The position numbers and the translations under genes were made by a program. DNA of 64,000 bases from Natronomonas gomsonensis (GTDB lineage: Archaea; Halobacteriota; Halobacteria; Halobacteriales; Haloarculaceae). The stretch covers positions 1,550,001 to 1,614,000 of the forward strand of contig NZ_CP101323.1 in the NCBI RefSeq assembly GCF_024300825.1. Reading direction: 5' to 3'. A model generated the notes under the pieces. It worked only from the letters and a program-made list of their open reading frames with translations. It was not told where the DNA came from and did no database searches. How positions within the stretch are numbered: position 1 is the first letter of the stretch; each line of letters opens with the position of its first letter. This document shows, piece after piece, positions 28,467 to 38,105 of this stretch.

Positions 28467-30041
28467 ATGTCGGAGGAAACGCGAATGGAGGACCTTCTCG
28501 AAGAACTGCGGGAGGCAAAACGGGCCGTCGCCGACGAGGGGCGGCCGGATGCCGTCGAGAGCCAGCACGCACAGGACAAACTCACTGCCCGCGAGCGCGT
28601 CGAGTACCTCTGTGAGGAGTTCGACGAAATCGGCCAACTCGCCGCCCCGGCGCCGACGACGCCCGAGACCGCCGACTGGGACCGGGAGGATGCCCCCGCC
28701 GACGGCGTCGTCGCTGGCGTCGGCGACATCGACGGCCGCCCCGTCGCCATCGCCGCCACCGACTTCACGGTTAAAGGTGGCTCCATCGGCCACACCGGCG
28801 GCGAGAAACTGAAGCGAGTCATGGAGTTGGCGCTCGAACGCGGCTTCCCCACCGTCCTCCTCCACGACGGCGGCGGCCACCGCATTCAGGAGGGACTGGA
28901 CGCCCGCCCCACGGCACAGGGCGACGGCGGCATCTTTCGGTTGCAGACGAAACTCTCCGGGTGGGTTCCCATCGTCTCGTCGATGATGGGCCCCGGGTTC
29001 GCCGCCCCGACGAACTTCTCGGCGATGGCCGACTTCGTGCCGATGGTCGAAGGGTCGACGCTCGGCGTTGCCGGCCCCTCGCTGGTGAAAGCCGCCCTCG
29101 GCGTCGACCTCTCGAAGGAGGAGTTGGGCGGCGCTGGGTTCCAGACGGCCGAGACGGGCATGGCCGACCGAGCATACGAAGACGACGAGGCCTGTCTCGA
29201 CGGTATTCGTGAGTTCCTCTCGTATCTACCGCGGAACGCTCGTCGCGACCCGCCGACTGCCGACGCGCGTCCGCCCTCCGAGACCGCCCGCGAACGCCTG
29301 TTGGATGTGATGCCCGCCGACCCGAAGAAGGGCTACGACATCTACGCCATCGTCGAGGGCGTCACCGACGAGGGGACGTTCTTCGAGACGAAACCGGAGT
29401 TCGCCCGCAACATCGTCACCGGGTTCGCCCGCATCGACGGCCGACCGGTCGGCGTCGTCGCCAACAACCCCCGGGTGATGGCCGGGACCATCGACGCCGA
29501 CGCCTCCACCGCGGCCGCGCGGTTCGTCTCGCTGTGTGATGCTTTCGGCCTCCCCATCGTCGCCCTCGAAGACGTGCCCGGCATCCTCCCCGGGCCGGAT
29601 TCCGAACGCGACGGTGTCGCCCGCGCGGCCGGCAAACTCCCCTTCGAACTCAATGGCGCGACGGTGCCGGTCGTCAATCTCGTTCTCCGGCGCGGTTACG
29701 GCTTCGGCCACGTCGCCATGGGCGGCGGCGAATCCGTCCAGAACGTCCTCACGGCCGTCTGGCCGACCGCGGAGGTCGCCGCGATGGGTATCGAGGGCGC
29801 CGTCGACGTCGTCCACGGACGGGAAATCGAGGCGGCCGACGACCCCGAGACCAAACGGCGGGAACTCGTCGAGTTCTACAAGGACCGCACCGACGCCATC
29901 CGGTCGGTCGAGGGCGTCGGGATGGACGCCGTCATCGAACCCACCGAAACCTACGGCTGGGTGAAACGCGCGTTGAATCGCTACGACGAACCCCGCGAAG
30001 AGGAGTGGCCGCCGAAGAAACACGCAATCAATCCGTGGTAG
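28467..30041 (+). CDS. Acyl-CoA carboxylase, carboxyltransferase subunit
   Basis: The 524-residue product belongs to the biotin-dependent carboxyltransferase family (PccB/MmdA). It has the two crotonase-like halves with the oxyanion segments GGGHRIQEG, MMGPGFAAPTNFS and GGGESVQNV. LEDVPGILPGPD replaces the usual DVPGFLPG. Partners (biotin carboxylase, carrier protein) are not adjacent. Substrate could be propionyl- or acetyl-CoA, or a longer acid. The 204-bp divergent region to purNH is AT-rich. Confidence 0.88.
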   Translation: MSEETRMEDLLEELREAKRAVADEGRPDAVESQHAQDKLTARERVEYLCEEFDEIGQLAAPAPTTPETADWDREDAPADGVVAGVGDIDGRPVAIAATDFTVKGGSIGHTGGEKLKRVMELALERGFPTVLLHDGGGHRIQEGLDARPTAQGDGGIFRLQTKLSGWVPIVSSMMGPGFAAPTNFSAMADFVPMVEGSTLGVAGPSLVKAALGVDLSKEELGGAGFQTAETGMADRAYEDDEACLDGIREFLSYLPRNARRDPPTADARPPSETARERLLDVMPADPKKGYDIYAIVEGVTDEGTFFETKPEFARNIVTGFARIDGRPVGVVANNPRVMAGTIDADASTAAARFVSLCDAFGLPIVALEDVPGILPGPDSERDGVARAAGKLPFELNGATVPVVNLVLRRGYGFGHVAMGGGESVQNVLTAVWPTAEVAAMGIEGAVDVVHGREIEAADDPETKRRELVEFYKDRTDAIRSVEGVGMDAVIEPTETYGWVKRALNRYDEPREEEWPPKKHAINPW

Positions 30042-30050
30042 TGGTGACCG

Positions 30051-30977
30051 TTACAACAACGCCTCCAGTCGGTTTTGGTGGAAGGCGACGGCGTCGTCGC
30101 CGGTACGTTCGGGATACCCCGGCCGCGTGACTTCGCCGTCGGCGTCGACCGCCGAGCGGAGAACGGCTATCAGTCGCTCCCGTCGCGTCGGTTCCGGAAC
30201 CGGCCGAACGGAACTGTAGCCCTCTCGGAACGCCGCCCGAATCCGTGTCGGGTCATCGACGTACCAGTCGGCGACGAGGCGTTCGGTCTTGGCGACCGAG
30301 AGGCCGGCTGTCGCCGCGAGCGGTTCACCCCAATCGAGGACGGCGACGAGTTCTCCCGACTCGACGAGTGCGTTGCCGGGGCGCAGGTCCCACGGATACA
30401 GTCGAGGCCGGGGATTCTTCCGGCCCGTTGTCTCCCGTATCGCTTCACGTAGCGGCGCTTCGAGGTCGGCAAACGCGGCCGGTAAGGCACGAACGCCGGC
30501 CTCGCCGTGACCGACCAGCCACGGTTCGTATTCGTCCGGTCCGTTCGCCCGTAGCGTTCCGTTTTCGGCACGGACGGTGCCGAACTCCTCGAAGGGGAAC
30601 GCCTCGTGTAACTCGGCGAGCGCGTGGCCGAACCGCCGTGCGATTCGCGCTTGCTGGCCAGGTGAGAGAGACACGAACCGCTCGTGGAGGTTGTCTCCCT
30701 CGATGTACTCGGTGACGCAGTAGCCCCGCACGTCGATGCGGCCGACATCGAGGACGGCGGGGACCGGAATCGTCGTTCGAGTCGCGACTTCCTGTGTCAC
30801 CCGCATCTCCGTCCGGAGTGTCTCGGCGTCGGGCGACTGTTGGACGACGACCGTGCGGCCGTCGTCAAGGTCGACGACAGCCGTTCGCTTTCGGTTCCCC
30901 TCTGGCGGCGTCGTGACCGACTGGACGGACACCCCCGGAAACGCCTCCGCGAGGACGGTCTGCGGCGGGTCAGTCAC
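30051..30977 (-). CDS. APH-like kinase with altered catalytic loop
   Basis: The 308-residue product has the aminoglycoside/choline-kinase-like fold: N-lobe strand RTAVVDLDDGRTVVVQQ, then LAELHEAFPFEEF. The catalytic loop reads LYPWDLRPGNALV, so the usual HGDxxxxN has Pro-Trp in place of His-Gly, while Asp and Asn are kept. AVLDWGEP supplies the second metal Asp. The start is a GTG that overlaps the HAD gene stop (GTGA), so they are co-translated. A small-molecule or sugar kinase is plausible. Confidence 0.85.
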   Translation of the reverse strand: MTDPPQTVLAEAFPGVSVQSVTTPPEGNRKRTAVVDLDDGRTVVVQQSPDAETLRTEMRVTQEVATRTTIPVPAVLDVGRIDVRGYCVTEYIEGDNLHERFVSLSPGQQARIARRFGHALAELHEAFPFEEFGTVRAENGTLRANGPDEYEPWLVGHGEAGVRALPAAFADLEAPLREAIRETTGRKNPRPRLYPWDLRPGNALVESGELVAVLDWGEPLAATAGLSVAKTERLVADWYVDDPTRIRAAFREGYSSVRPVPEPTRRERLIAVLRSAVDADGEVTRPGYPERTGDDAVAFHQNRLEALL

Positions 30978-31642
30978 GGTTCGACCACACTGGCGAGGTC
31001 GGACAGCGAACCGAGGACGTGTTCGGGTCGGTACGGTTCGGGGTCGACCTCCGTCGGCGAGTACCACGCGCTCGCCAGCCCCGCGTTCTGTGCGCCGGCA
31101 ACGTCGTACTCCAGTGAATCACCGACGTAGAGCGCATCGCTCGGCGCGGCATCGAGCGCATTGAGTGCGGCATCGAAGGGGTCGCGATGCGGTTTCCGGC
31201 GCGGAAGGTCGCCCGCGTAAACGACCGTCTCGAAGCAGTCGCCGAACGCGAGCGCGTCCAGTTTCTGGGCCTGCCTCGATTCGGGGCCGTTGGTGACGAC
31301 GCCGACCCGAGCGTGGTTCCGGGCCGTCTCGACGGCTGTCTGCGCACCCGGCGACGGCGTCACTCGGGCGTAGTCCACGACCTCCAAAAACCCCTCACTG
31401 AGGGCTGTCGCGTCAACCGGCGCCCGGCCGTGTTGGGCAGCTACCTTCGTGAATCCGGCCGCCAGATAACTCGCTTGGTCGTCCGGTGGCGGCGAGTCAC
31501 CGAGCGCCGCCCACAGGTCGTCGGGGTCACCGAACGGTTCGATGCCGGCCGCCTCGAAGGCTCCACGGTACACTGCCTCCGGCGATTGGGCCTGCTCACA
31601 GAGGGTTCCGTCAAGGTCGAACAGGACGGCGCTGTAGGTCAC
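30974..31642 (-). CDS. HAD-superfamily hydrolase
   Basis: The 222-residue HAD phosphatase has motif I DLDGTL near the N-terminus, motif II VVTNGPE, a Lys/Arg in RRKPHRDPFD and motif III LYVGDSLEYDV. The helical cap between motifs I and II marks subclass I. It is translationally coupled to the APH-like kinase, which suggests that the two act on related phosphorylated compounds. Confidence 0.92.
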   Translation of the reverse strand: MTYSAVLFDLDGTLCEQAQSPEAVYRGAFEAAGIEPFGDPDDLWAALGDSPPPDDQASYLAAGFTKVAAQHGRAPVDATALSEGFLEVVDYARVTPSPGAQTAVETARNHARVGVVTNGPESRQAQKLDALAFGDCFETVVYAGDLPRRKPHRDPFDAALNALDAAPSDALYVGDSLEYDVAGAQNAGLASAWYSPTEVDPEPYRPEHVLGSLSDLASVVEP

Positions 31643-31693
31643 GGTTTCAGTAGGCGTCGCTCCGGCAAAATCCTCGCGGTGGCGGCGGGCGTC

Positions 31694-32764
31694 TCAGTCC
31701 GACCCGGCGTACACCGTCCCATCGACCACGAGCGGGTCGGTCCGAATCCAATCCGGCATCGAGTACGTCCACTGGCGTACGCCATCGGTGTCGAAGGCGT
31801 ACAGCGTCTTGTCGTCGCTGCCGACGTACACCATGCCGTCGGCAACCGCGGGTGCGGAGTAGGCTTCGCCTCCGAGACCGACCTCCCATCGTGGCGCGCC
31901 GTCGGTGTCCATCGCATAGAGTCGGCCCTCCGACGTGCTCACGTAGAGGGCGCCGTCGGCCAGCGTCGCTCGCCGGTACACGCCGCTGTCGTCGAGGGTT
32001 CGGTCCCATTGGACCGTCCCGCTGTCGACGCCGAGTGCGTACATCCGTCCGTCGGTGTTGCCGATGTAGACTCTCTCGTCGGCGACGGCCGGGCCAGCGA
32101 CGAACTCCTCGCCCGTGGCCGCCTGCCACCGGTCAGTTCCGGATTCGATGTCGACGGCGTGAACGCCGCTTTCGCGTGACCCGACGTAGACGGTTCCGTC
32201 GGCGACGGCTGGTGTGCCCTCGATGGCATCGTCGGTTCGGTACCGCCAGCGGACCGTCCCGGAATCGGCCCCGACCGCATATAGCACGCCGGATTCGTCG
32301 CCGACGTACACCGTTCCCTCGGCGACCGTCGGCGAGGAACGCACCCAGTCTTCAGTCTCGATTGACCACTCTTCGGACCCATCGTCCGTATCCAGCGCGT
32401 AGAGGTGGCTGCTGTCGCTGCCGACGTACACCGTCCCGTCTACGACCGTCGGCGCCGAGCGGACCCAGTCTTCGGACCCCGCTCCGAGGGAGGCTCGCCA
32501 CCGCTCTGTCCCGTCGCCGGCGTCGACCGCATAGCAGTAGGTGTCGTCGCTCCCGACGTAGACGGTCCCGTCGGCGAACGCCGGCGAGGAGCGTATCCAG
32601 TCGTTGGCTTCGAAGGTCCATCGCTCGGTGCCGTCAGAGGCATCGACGGCCGCCAGAACCCCGTCGTTGGCGCCGCCGAGTTCGTCGAGGCCCGTACATC
32701 CCGCCAGGACCCCGCCGACGGCAGCGGCACCGACACTCCGGAGGAGGCGTCTGCGTGTTGGCAT
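31694..32764 (-). CDS. Tat lipoprotein with PQQ-type beta-propeller repeats
   Basis: The 356-residue product has a twin-Arg signal (PTRRRLLRSVGAAAVGG) ending in lipobox LAGC, so it is probably an exported lipoprotein. The mature part is about eight repeats of [AVxDGTVYVGSxD...YAVD...GTxRW], the PQQ-dehydrogenase-like propeller blade. No dehydrogenase active-site Asp is recognisable, so this is more likely a structural or binding propeller. It lies 52 bp downstream of the HAD gene start. Confidence 0.9.
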   Translation of the reverse strand: MPTRRRLLRSVGAAAVGGVLAGCTGLDELGGANDGVLAAVDASDGTERWTFEANDWIRSSPAFADGTVYVGSDDTYCYAVDAGDGTERWRASLGAGSEDWVRSAPTVVDGTVYVGSDSSHLYALDTDDGSEEWSIETEDWVRSSPTVAEGTVYVGDESGVLYAVGADSGTVRWRYRTDDAIEGTPAVADGTVYVGSRESGVHAVDIESGTDRWQAATGEEFVAGPAVADERVYIGNTDGRMYALGVDSGTVQWDRTLDDSGVYRRATLADGALYVSTSEGRLYAMDTDGAPRWEVGLGGEAYSAPAVADGMVYVGSDDKTLYAFDTDGVRQWTYSMPDWIRTDPLVVDGTVYAGSD

Positions 32765-32910
32765 CACGCTCCGCGGCACGAAGAGCAGTGGGAAAATACT
32801 TCCGCGCATAACGGTTCACCGACTCCTATCGATACACGTACGTGTTCATTTTCTCCGCCGGCGGTTCGATTATCGACACCCTTTTTCAACGCCTCGTCGC
32901 AGGTACGACC

Positions 32911-34293
32911 ATGACCGACCGGGGCCCGCTGTACGCCGTCTCGCCGCTGGACGGCCGCTACGCCCGTTACACCGAACCGCTCACAGAGTACGTCAGCGAG
33001 GCCGCGCTCATGCGTGCCCGCGTCGAGGTCGAAGTCGAGTACCTCATCGCCCTGGCCGACCTCGAGGCGACGCCGCTGTCGCTGGACGAAGAGACACGCG
33101 AGACGCTCCGGAACCGATACGAATCCTTCGACGCCGACGACGCCGCCGTCGTCAAACAGCTCGAAACCGAGGGGTACGCCGGCTACAGCGCGACGAACCA
33201 CGACGTGAAGGCCATCGAGTACTTCGTCCGGATGGCCCTACCGCAGGAGGACGAACAGGGGCCGTGGGTCCACTTCGGTCTCACGAGCGAGGACGTGAAC
33301 AACCTCGCCCACCGCCTGCTCGTGAAACCCGCCGTCGAGGAGGTGTTGATTCCCGAGATTCGAGACCTGCGAGACACTCTGGCCGTCGAGGCCCGGCAGT
33401 ACCGCGAGTTGCCGATGCTCGCACGCACCCACGGCCAGCCGGCGACGCCGACCACCTACGGCAAGGAGTTGGCGGTGTATGCCTCGCGACTCGGCCGGAC
33501 GCTCGGACGCGTCGAGGCGGCCGCCGCCAACCTCTCGGGGAAACTCGCCGGCGCCTCCGGCACCTACGCCGCCCACCACGTTGCCTACCCCGACGTCGAC
33601 TGGCGAGCGTTCTCGAAATCCTTCGTCGAGTCCCTCGGTCTCGAACACACCGAACTGTCGACGCAGGTCAACCCCTGTGACGACCTCGCAGCGGTGTTCG
33701 ACGCGCTGCGTGGGGTCAACAACGTCCTCCGAGACCTCGATTTGGACATGTGGCTGTACGTTTCGGACCGCTATCTCGGCCAGGAAACCGTTGAGGGCGA
33801 AACTGGGTCCTCGACGATGCCACACAAGGTCAATCCCATCGACTTCGAGAACAGCGAGGGCAACCTCACGAAGGCCAACTCTGATTTGACGTTCCTTGCC
33901 GACTACGTCACCACCTCACGCCTCCAGCGGGATCTCTCGGATTCGACCGTCAAGCGCAACATCGGCGCGGCATTCGCTCACTGTCTCATCGGCTACGGCA
34001 AGACCGCCAAAGGGCTCTCGAAGGTCGAACCGAACGAGGCGGTGATGCGGGAGGAACTGGAAGCCAACCCCGAAATCATCGGCGAAGCCGTCCAGACCAT
34101 CCTCCGTCGGGAGGGCGACACCGAGGCCTACGAGCGCATCAAGGCACTCACACGCGGCCAGCGGGCGACGCTGGAAGACTTCCGTGAGTTGTTCGACGAA
34201 CTCGACGTCGAGGAGTCCGTTCGCGAGGAACTGCACGACCTCACTCCCGCCGGCTACACCGGACTGGGAAGCGAGTTGGTCGAGGAGGTTTGA
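32911..34293 (+). CDS. purB: Adenylosuccinate lyase
   Basis: The 460-residue product cleaves SAICAR and adenylosuccinate in purine synthesis. The signature GSSTMPHKVNPIDFEN near residues ~301-316 holds the catalytic Ser loop. LARTHGQPATPTTYGKE holds the general His, and LSPLDGRYARYTEPL-like text starts the protein. The ATG is 27 nt after CTTTTTCAAC, so it is probably leaderless. purNH is 5 kb away but not in the same operon. Confidence 0.96.
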   Translation: MTDRGPLYAVSPLDGRYARYTEPLTEYVSEAALMRARVEVEVEYLIALADLEATPLSLDEETRETLRNRYESFDADDAAVVKQLETEGYAGYSATNHDVKAIEYFVRMALPQEDEQGPWVHFGLTSEDVNNLAHRLLVKPAVEEVLIPEIRDLRDTLAVEARQYRELPMLARTHGQPATPTTYGKELAVYASRLGRTLGRVEAAAANLSGKLAGASGTYAAHHVAYPDVDWRAFSKSFVESLGLEHTELSTQVNPCDDLAAVFDALRGVNNVLRDLDLDMWLYVSDRYLGQETVEGETGSSTMPHKVNPIDFENSEGNLTKANSDLTFLADYVTTSRLQRDLSDSTVKRNIGAAFAHCLIGYGKTAKGLSKVEPNEAVMREELEANPEIIGEAVQTILRREGDTEAYERIKALTRGQRATLEDFRELFDELDVEESVREELHDLTPAGYTGLGSELVEEV

Positions 34294-34360
34294 CATCCGG
34301 CCGCTCATCACGGATGGAACGGAGCGTAACGCTTGACAACACGGGGGAAAACATCAGCAT

Positions 34361-35443
34361 ATGAACGGGGTGGAACTAACGCTTCGCCTGCTCGCGGGGG
34401 TCTTGCTCATTTTGGCGAACGGCTTTTTCGTTGCAATCGAGTTCGCGCTGACCCGTGTCCGTCAGTATCCACACGCCGAATTCGACACCCCGGGTCTCCG
34501 GCGGGCTTGGGAGATGACGGAGGACCTCGAAATCTATCTCACGAGTTGTCAGGTCGGAATTTCCGCGACCAGTATCGCTGTCGGCATCGTCGCAGAGCCA
34601 GCGTTGGCTGCGTTAATCAATCCGATTTTCGAAAATACGCTCCTTACAGCGATTGGGGCGGGGGGCATTCTCGCGTTCGTCATCATCAATCTGCTCCACC
34701 TGACCCACGGCGAACAGACACCGACCTATCTCGGGGTCGAACGGACGAAGTTCGTCGCTCGGTACGGTGCGACTCCCCTCTATTGGTTTGCCAAACTGCT
34801 CTATCCGGTTATCGTACTCGGCGACAGCGTCGCCAAATGGACGCTCGGGCTTTTCGGCATCGAGATGACCGGTGCCTGGCTCGAAACCGAAACCGACCGT
34901 GTCGAATCGCGGGCAGACCTCCGTCACCGACTCGGGGCGTTACTCGACAACGGAGACCTCACCAACGAACGCAAAGAGGAGGTTATCAACGCGTTCAGCG
35001 TGGGCGAACTGCCGGTGAGTGAGGTCATGACCCATCGGTCGGACATCGTGTTCCTCTCGACGGCCGTCTCTGCACAAGAGAACCTCGACCGAATCGGAAC
35101 GAGTCCACACACACGATTTCCGTTGATTGGTGACGACCCCTCCGATTATCGAGGAATCGTCTACGTCCCCACAGTCGTCGACCAACTCGACGACCTCAGA
35201 CGCGGCGAGAGTTCGTTCGAGGACATCGCCGCCCCGCCGATGACGCTTTCCACAGACACCCCCATCAGCGACGCCGTCGATTTGTTTCAGGACGAACATC
35301 AGGAACTCGCGCTCGTGACTGACGACACAGACGGAACCGTCGTGGGATTGATTACCGCGACGGACGCCTTCGAGGCGGTGATGGGTGAAATCGAAGACCC
35401 GCTGGATATCGAACTCCAAGACCGAACGACCGCTCCACAGTAA
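34361..35443 (+). CDS. CNNM/DUF21 membrane protein with CBS pair
   Basis: The 360-residue product has about four membrane helices in an N-terminal DUF21 domain (NGFFVAIEFALTRVR, SCQVGISATSIAVGI) and then two CBS domains (VSEVMTHRSDIVFL, VGLITATDAFEAVM). The CorC/HlyC tail is missing and it ends after the second CBS. CNNM relatives transport or sense Mg2+ with the CBS pair binding nucleotides. Codons are less GC-biased than in neighbours. Confidence 0.9.
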   Translation: MNGVELTLRLLAGVLLILANGFFVAIEFALTRVRQYPHAEFDTPGLRRAWEMTEDLEIYLTSCQVGISATSIAVGIVAEPALAALINPIFENTLLTAIGAGGILAFVIINLLHLTHGEQTPTYLGVERTKFVARYGATPLYWFAKLLYPVIVLGDSVAKWTLGLFGIEMTGAWLETETDRVESRADLRHRLGALLDNGDLTNERKEEVINAFSVGELPVSEVMTHRSDIVFLSTAVSAQENLDRIGTSPHTRFPLIGDDPSDYRGIVYVPTVVDQLDDLRRGESSFEDIAAPPMTLSTDTPISDAVDLFQDEHQELALVTDDTDGTVVGLITATDAFEAVMGEIEDPLDIELQDRTTAPQ

Positions 35444-35545
35444 CACCAGCGGACTTCGCGATTCGCCACCGGTACACTGAGCGATTCAGTTTGGAGTGGC
35501 CACGAGCGTCGATGCCCCCGTCGGCGGCGAAAGAAGCCCCAAGCG

Positions 35546-36790
35546 TTACTCGGTGCCGGGGGTCTCGTCTTCCAGTCGCGTCAGGTCGTCGAACGTCTCG
35601 CGGCGGCGCGTCAGGCGAACGTCGTCGCCCTCGATTGCGACTTCGGCGGGCTTGGGCTGGGAGTGGAACTGACTGGCGAGATTGATGCCGTAGGCGCCGA
35701 CGTTGCCGATGGCCAGCAAGTCCTCGGCCTCGGGCCGCGGGATCGGCCGGTCGGTACAGAACACGTCGGCGCTGGTACACAGCGGTCCGCCAACGCTCGA
35801 TTCGACGGCCTCGCGGTCGTCGCCGGTGACGTTGCGGATGTGGTGATAGGAGTCGAACATCGCGGGACGAATCATCGCCGTCAGGCCGGCATCGACGCCG
35901 ACGACGCGCGTCTCGGGGGTCTGTTTGATGGTGTTGACCCGCGTGAGAAGCGCCCCGGCGTCGGCGACGAGATACCGCCCGGGTTCCAGGGCGATGGTCG
36001 CATCGACGTCCTCCGTCACCTTCCGGACCATCTCGGCGGCGGCCTCGATGTCCAGCGGCGGTTCCTCGGGTCGGTAGGGGACGCCGAAGCCACCACCCAA
36101 ATCGAGGAATTCGATGTCGCCCACGCGTTCGGCGAGGTCGGCGACCTTCCCGAGCGCCCGTTGGTGGTCGGCCAGGTCGTCGGAGAGAACGCCACTGCCG
36201 ACGTGGGCGTGAAGCCCAACGAAGTCGAACCGGTCCCGAGCATCCTCGGCGACGCGTTCGACCTCGTCGTACGGCAGTCCGAACTTCGCGTCCTTGCCGG
36301 TGGCGACCTTCTCGTGGTGGCCGGTGCCGATACCGGGGTTGACACGCAAGGCGAGACGGCCGTCGAAGCCGCGTTCTTCGAGGCGGTCCAGCGTCATCTC
36401 GGCGCCTGCCGTAATCGTCAACTCGGGGGTATCCTCCCAGAGGTCGACGGCGTAATCGAGGTCGCCGTCGGGCGGATTGACGGCGGTGTACTGGAGGTCT
36501 TCGGGTGCGACGCCGGCTTTCAGCGCGCGGTCGAGTTCGCCGGCGGCAGCACACTCGATATCTGCCCCGGCATCGTACAGCGTCCGTATGACCGCTCGGC
36601 CGGTGTTTGCCTTCGCAGCGTACATGACATGGGCAAAGTCGAACGCGGCATCGAACCGCGCGAAGTTCTCCCGGATGCGGTCGTGGTCCATCACGTACAA
36701 CGGCGTACCGTGTTCGTCGGCCACCCGTCCGAGGCGGTCGGCGTCCCAGTCGGCGAGGCGCTTGACGAGCGGCGAGGCGGCGAGACTCAT
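35546..36790 (-). CDS. lysA: Diaminopimelate decarboxylase
   Basis: The 414-residue PLP enzyme performs the last step of lysine synthesis. The PLP Lys is in VMYAAKANT. HVGSGV and EPGRYLVADAG cap the barrel, and CTSADVF together with IGNVGAYGINLAS forms the active-site end. The start at 36790 is the family N-terminus; an upstream open frame overlaps the small gene at 36872 and looks like a shadow. It lies downstream of dapD across the 36872 gene. Confidence 0.95.
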   Translation of the reverse strand: MSLAASPLVKRLADWDADRLGRVADEHGTPLYVMDHDRIRENFARFDAAFDFAHVMYAAKANTGRAVIRTLYDAGADIECAAAGELDRALKAGVAPEDLQYTAVNPPDGDLDYAVDLWEDTPELTITAGAEMTLDRLEERGFDGRLALRVNPGIGTGHHEKVATGKDAKFGLPYDEVERVAEDARDRFDFVGLHAHVGSGVLSDDLADHQRALGKVADLAERVGDIEFLDLGGGFGVPYRPEEPPLDIEAAAEMVRKVTEDVDATIALEPGRYLVADAGALLTRVNTIKQTPETRVVGVDAGLTAMIRPAMFDSYHHIRNVTGDDREAVESSVGGPLCTSADVFCTDRPIPRPEAEDLLAIGNVGAYGINLASQFHSQPKPAEVAIEGDDVRLTRRRETFDDLTRLEDETPGTE

Positions 36791-36871
36791 TATCACAAGG
36801 GAGGGTCGACCGATAACAAGGGTTCCGCTTCGACCGAAAGGCTTGGCATACTCGACAACGAACCGAAGGGT

Positions 36872-37159
36872 ATGACAGACGAGACGCCACGCCGCCGCAC
36901 CGACCGCTCGAACCCCGTCGGCATCGCCATCGGTTCGACGCTCGGTCCGTTCAGCGCCGCCGTCGGCAGCGTCGTCAGCGAGAACCGCTTCGCGTTCAAA
37001 CTCGCCGTCGGCGCGGGCGCCAATGACGATGCCGATGACGGCTTCGACGAGGACAACGCCGCGACCATCGACATCCAAAACGCAGACGAGGAAACACTCG
37101 AAGAGACCGAAGACGGCGCGGAGTCGAGCAACGACGACCCCACCGAAGCCGACGACTGA
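36872..37159 (+). CDS. Small acidic hypothetical protein
   Basis: The 95-residue product has an Arg-rich N-terminus and a mildly hydrophobic Gly/Ala-rich middle (GIAIGSTLGPFSAAVGSVV). The tail is very acidic (DDADDGFDEDN). It is encoded opposite to the lysine genes, between lysA and dapD. There is no recognisable family. The strong codon bias and start context support coding, but expression is unproven. Confidence 0.55.
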   Translation: MTDETPRRRTDRSNPVGIAIGSTLGPFSAAVGSVVSENRFAFKLAVGAGANDDADDGFDEDNAATIDIQNADEETLEETEDGAESSNDDPTEADD

Positions 37160-37187
37160 CGGTTACAGAAGCGCCGTTTTCTCGCCT

Positions 37188-38024
37188 TCAGTTATCGCGC
37201 AGGGCGTCCTCGCGTTGGGTCGCCTCCAGGGTCTCTTCCTCTACGTCGGTGGCGACGACAGCGGGCTTGTAGGCGCCGCCCTCGAAGAGGTCGTGGTCGC
37301 CGACGCTGGATTCGACGAACCGGGTGAATGCGCGCCGCTCGGGCGGCAACTCGCCGTAGATGACCTCCTCCTTGACGAGGTCGTACACCGGGATGCGGGG
37401 CGTCAACAGCGTGTTCTCGCCGACGATACTTCCTTCGCCGACGACGAACCCACTCGTGACTCGACAGCCAGCGCCGAGGGAGACATCGTCCTCGACGACG
37501 ACGGGGGCGGCCTCGACGGGTTCGAGGACACCGCCGATGAGCGTGTTCGCGCCCAACTTCACGTTGTCACCGATTTGGGCCGCCGACCCGACCGTGTCAC
37601 AGGAGTCGACGAGCGTGCCGTCGCCGACGTGGGCGCCGATGTTGACGAACGCCGGACTCATCAGAATCGCGTCCGACCCGATGTAGGCGCCGCGGCGGAC
37701 GACGGTGCCGTCGGGCGTGTTCCGGGTGCCGCGCTCGGGGAGGTCGTCGGTCTCCCGCAGCGGCAACACGTCGTGGTAGTCGACGCCGCCGTAGGTGTGG
37801 GTCTCGATGTTCCGGAGGCCGAAGTTCAGCAGGATGCCCTGTTTGACCCACTCGTTGGCCTCCCACTCGCCGTCGTTTTTCTCTGCGGCCCGGACCTCGC
37901 CGGCCTCCAGCGCCGCGAGGAACTCCTCTAAGACGGCGATGTCCTCGGCGGTGGCATCGTCGGCAGTCAGTCCCTCGTCCTTCCGCTGTTGTAGGTCCTC
38001 GATGTCGTCTCGGAGTACGCTCAT
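37188..38024 (-). CDS. dapD: Tetrahydrodipicolinate N-succinyl/acetyltransferase
   Basis: The 278-residue product transfers an acyl group to tetrahydrodipicolinate. It has the left-handed beta-helix typical of DapD (VRRGAYIGSDAILM, FVNIGAHVGDGTLVDSCDTV, IGDNVKLGANTLIGG) and the DapD-like tail PERRAFTRFVESS. It is part of the lysine cluster, between dapB and the lysA region. Confidence 0.93.
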   Translation of the reverse strand: MSVLRDDIEDLQQRKDEGLTADDATAEDIAVLEEFLAALEAGEVRAAEKNDGEWEANEWVKQGILLNFGLRNIETHTYGGVDYHDVLPLRETDDLPERGTRNTPDGTVVRRGAYIGSDAILMSPAFVNIGAHVGDGTLVDSCDTVGSAAQIGDNVKLGANTLIGGVLEPVEAAPVVVEDDVSLGAGCRVTSGFVVGEGSIVGENTLLTPRIPVYDLVKEEVIYGELPPERRAFTRFVESSVGDHDLFEGGAYKPAVVATDVEEETLEATQREDALRDN

Positions 38025-38105
38025 TACCCCGACGGACGGAAACGCGGGACTTGGCTCTGTTGGAATCCGGTTAAAATAGTCGGCCAACTCGGCGACGCTC
38101 GCGCC

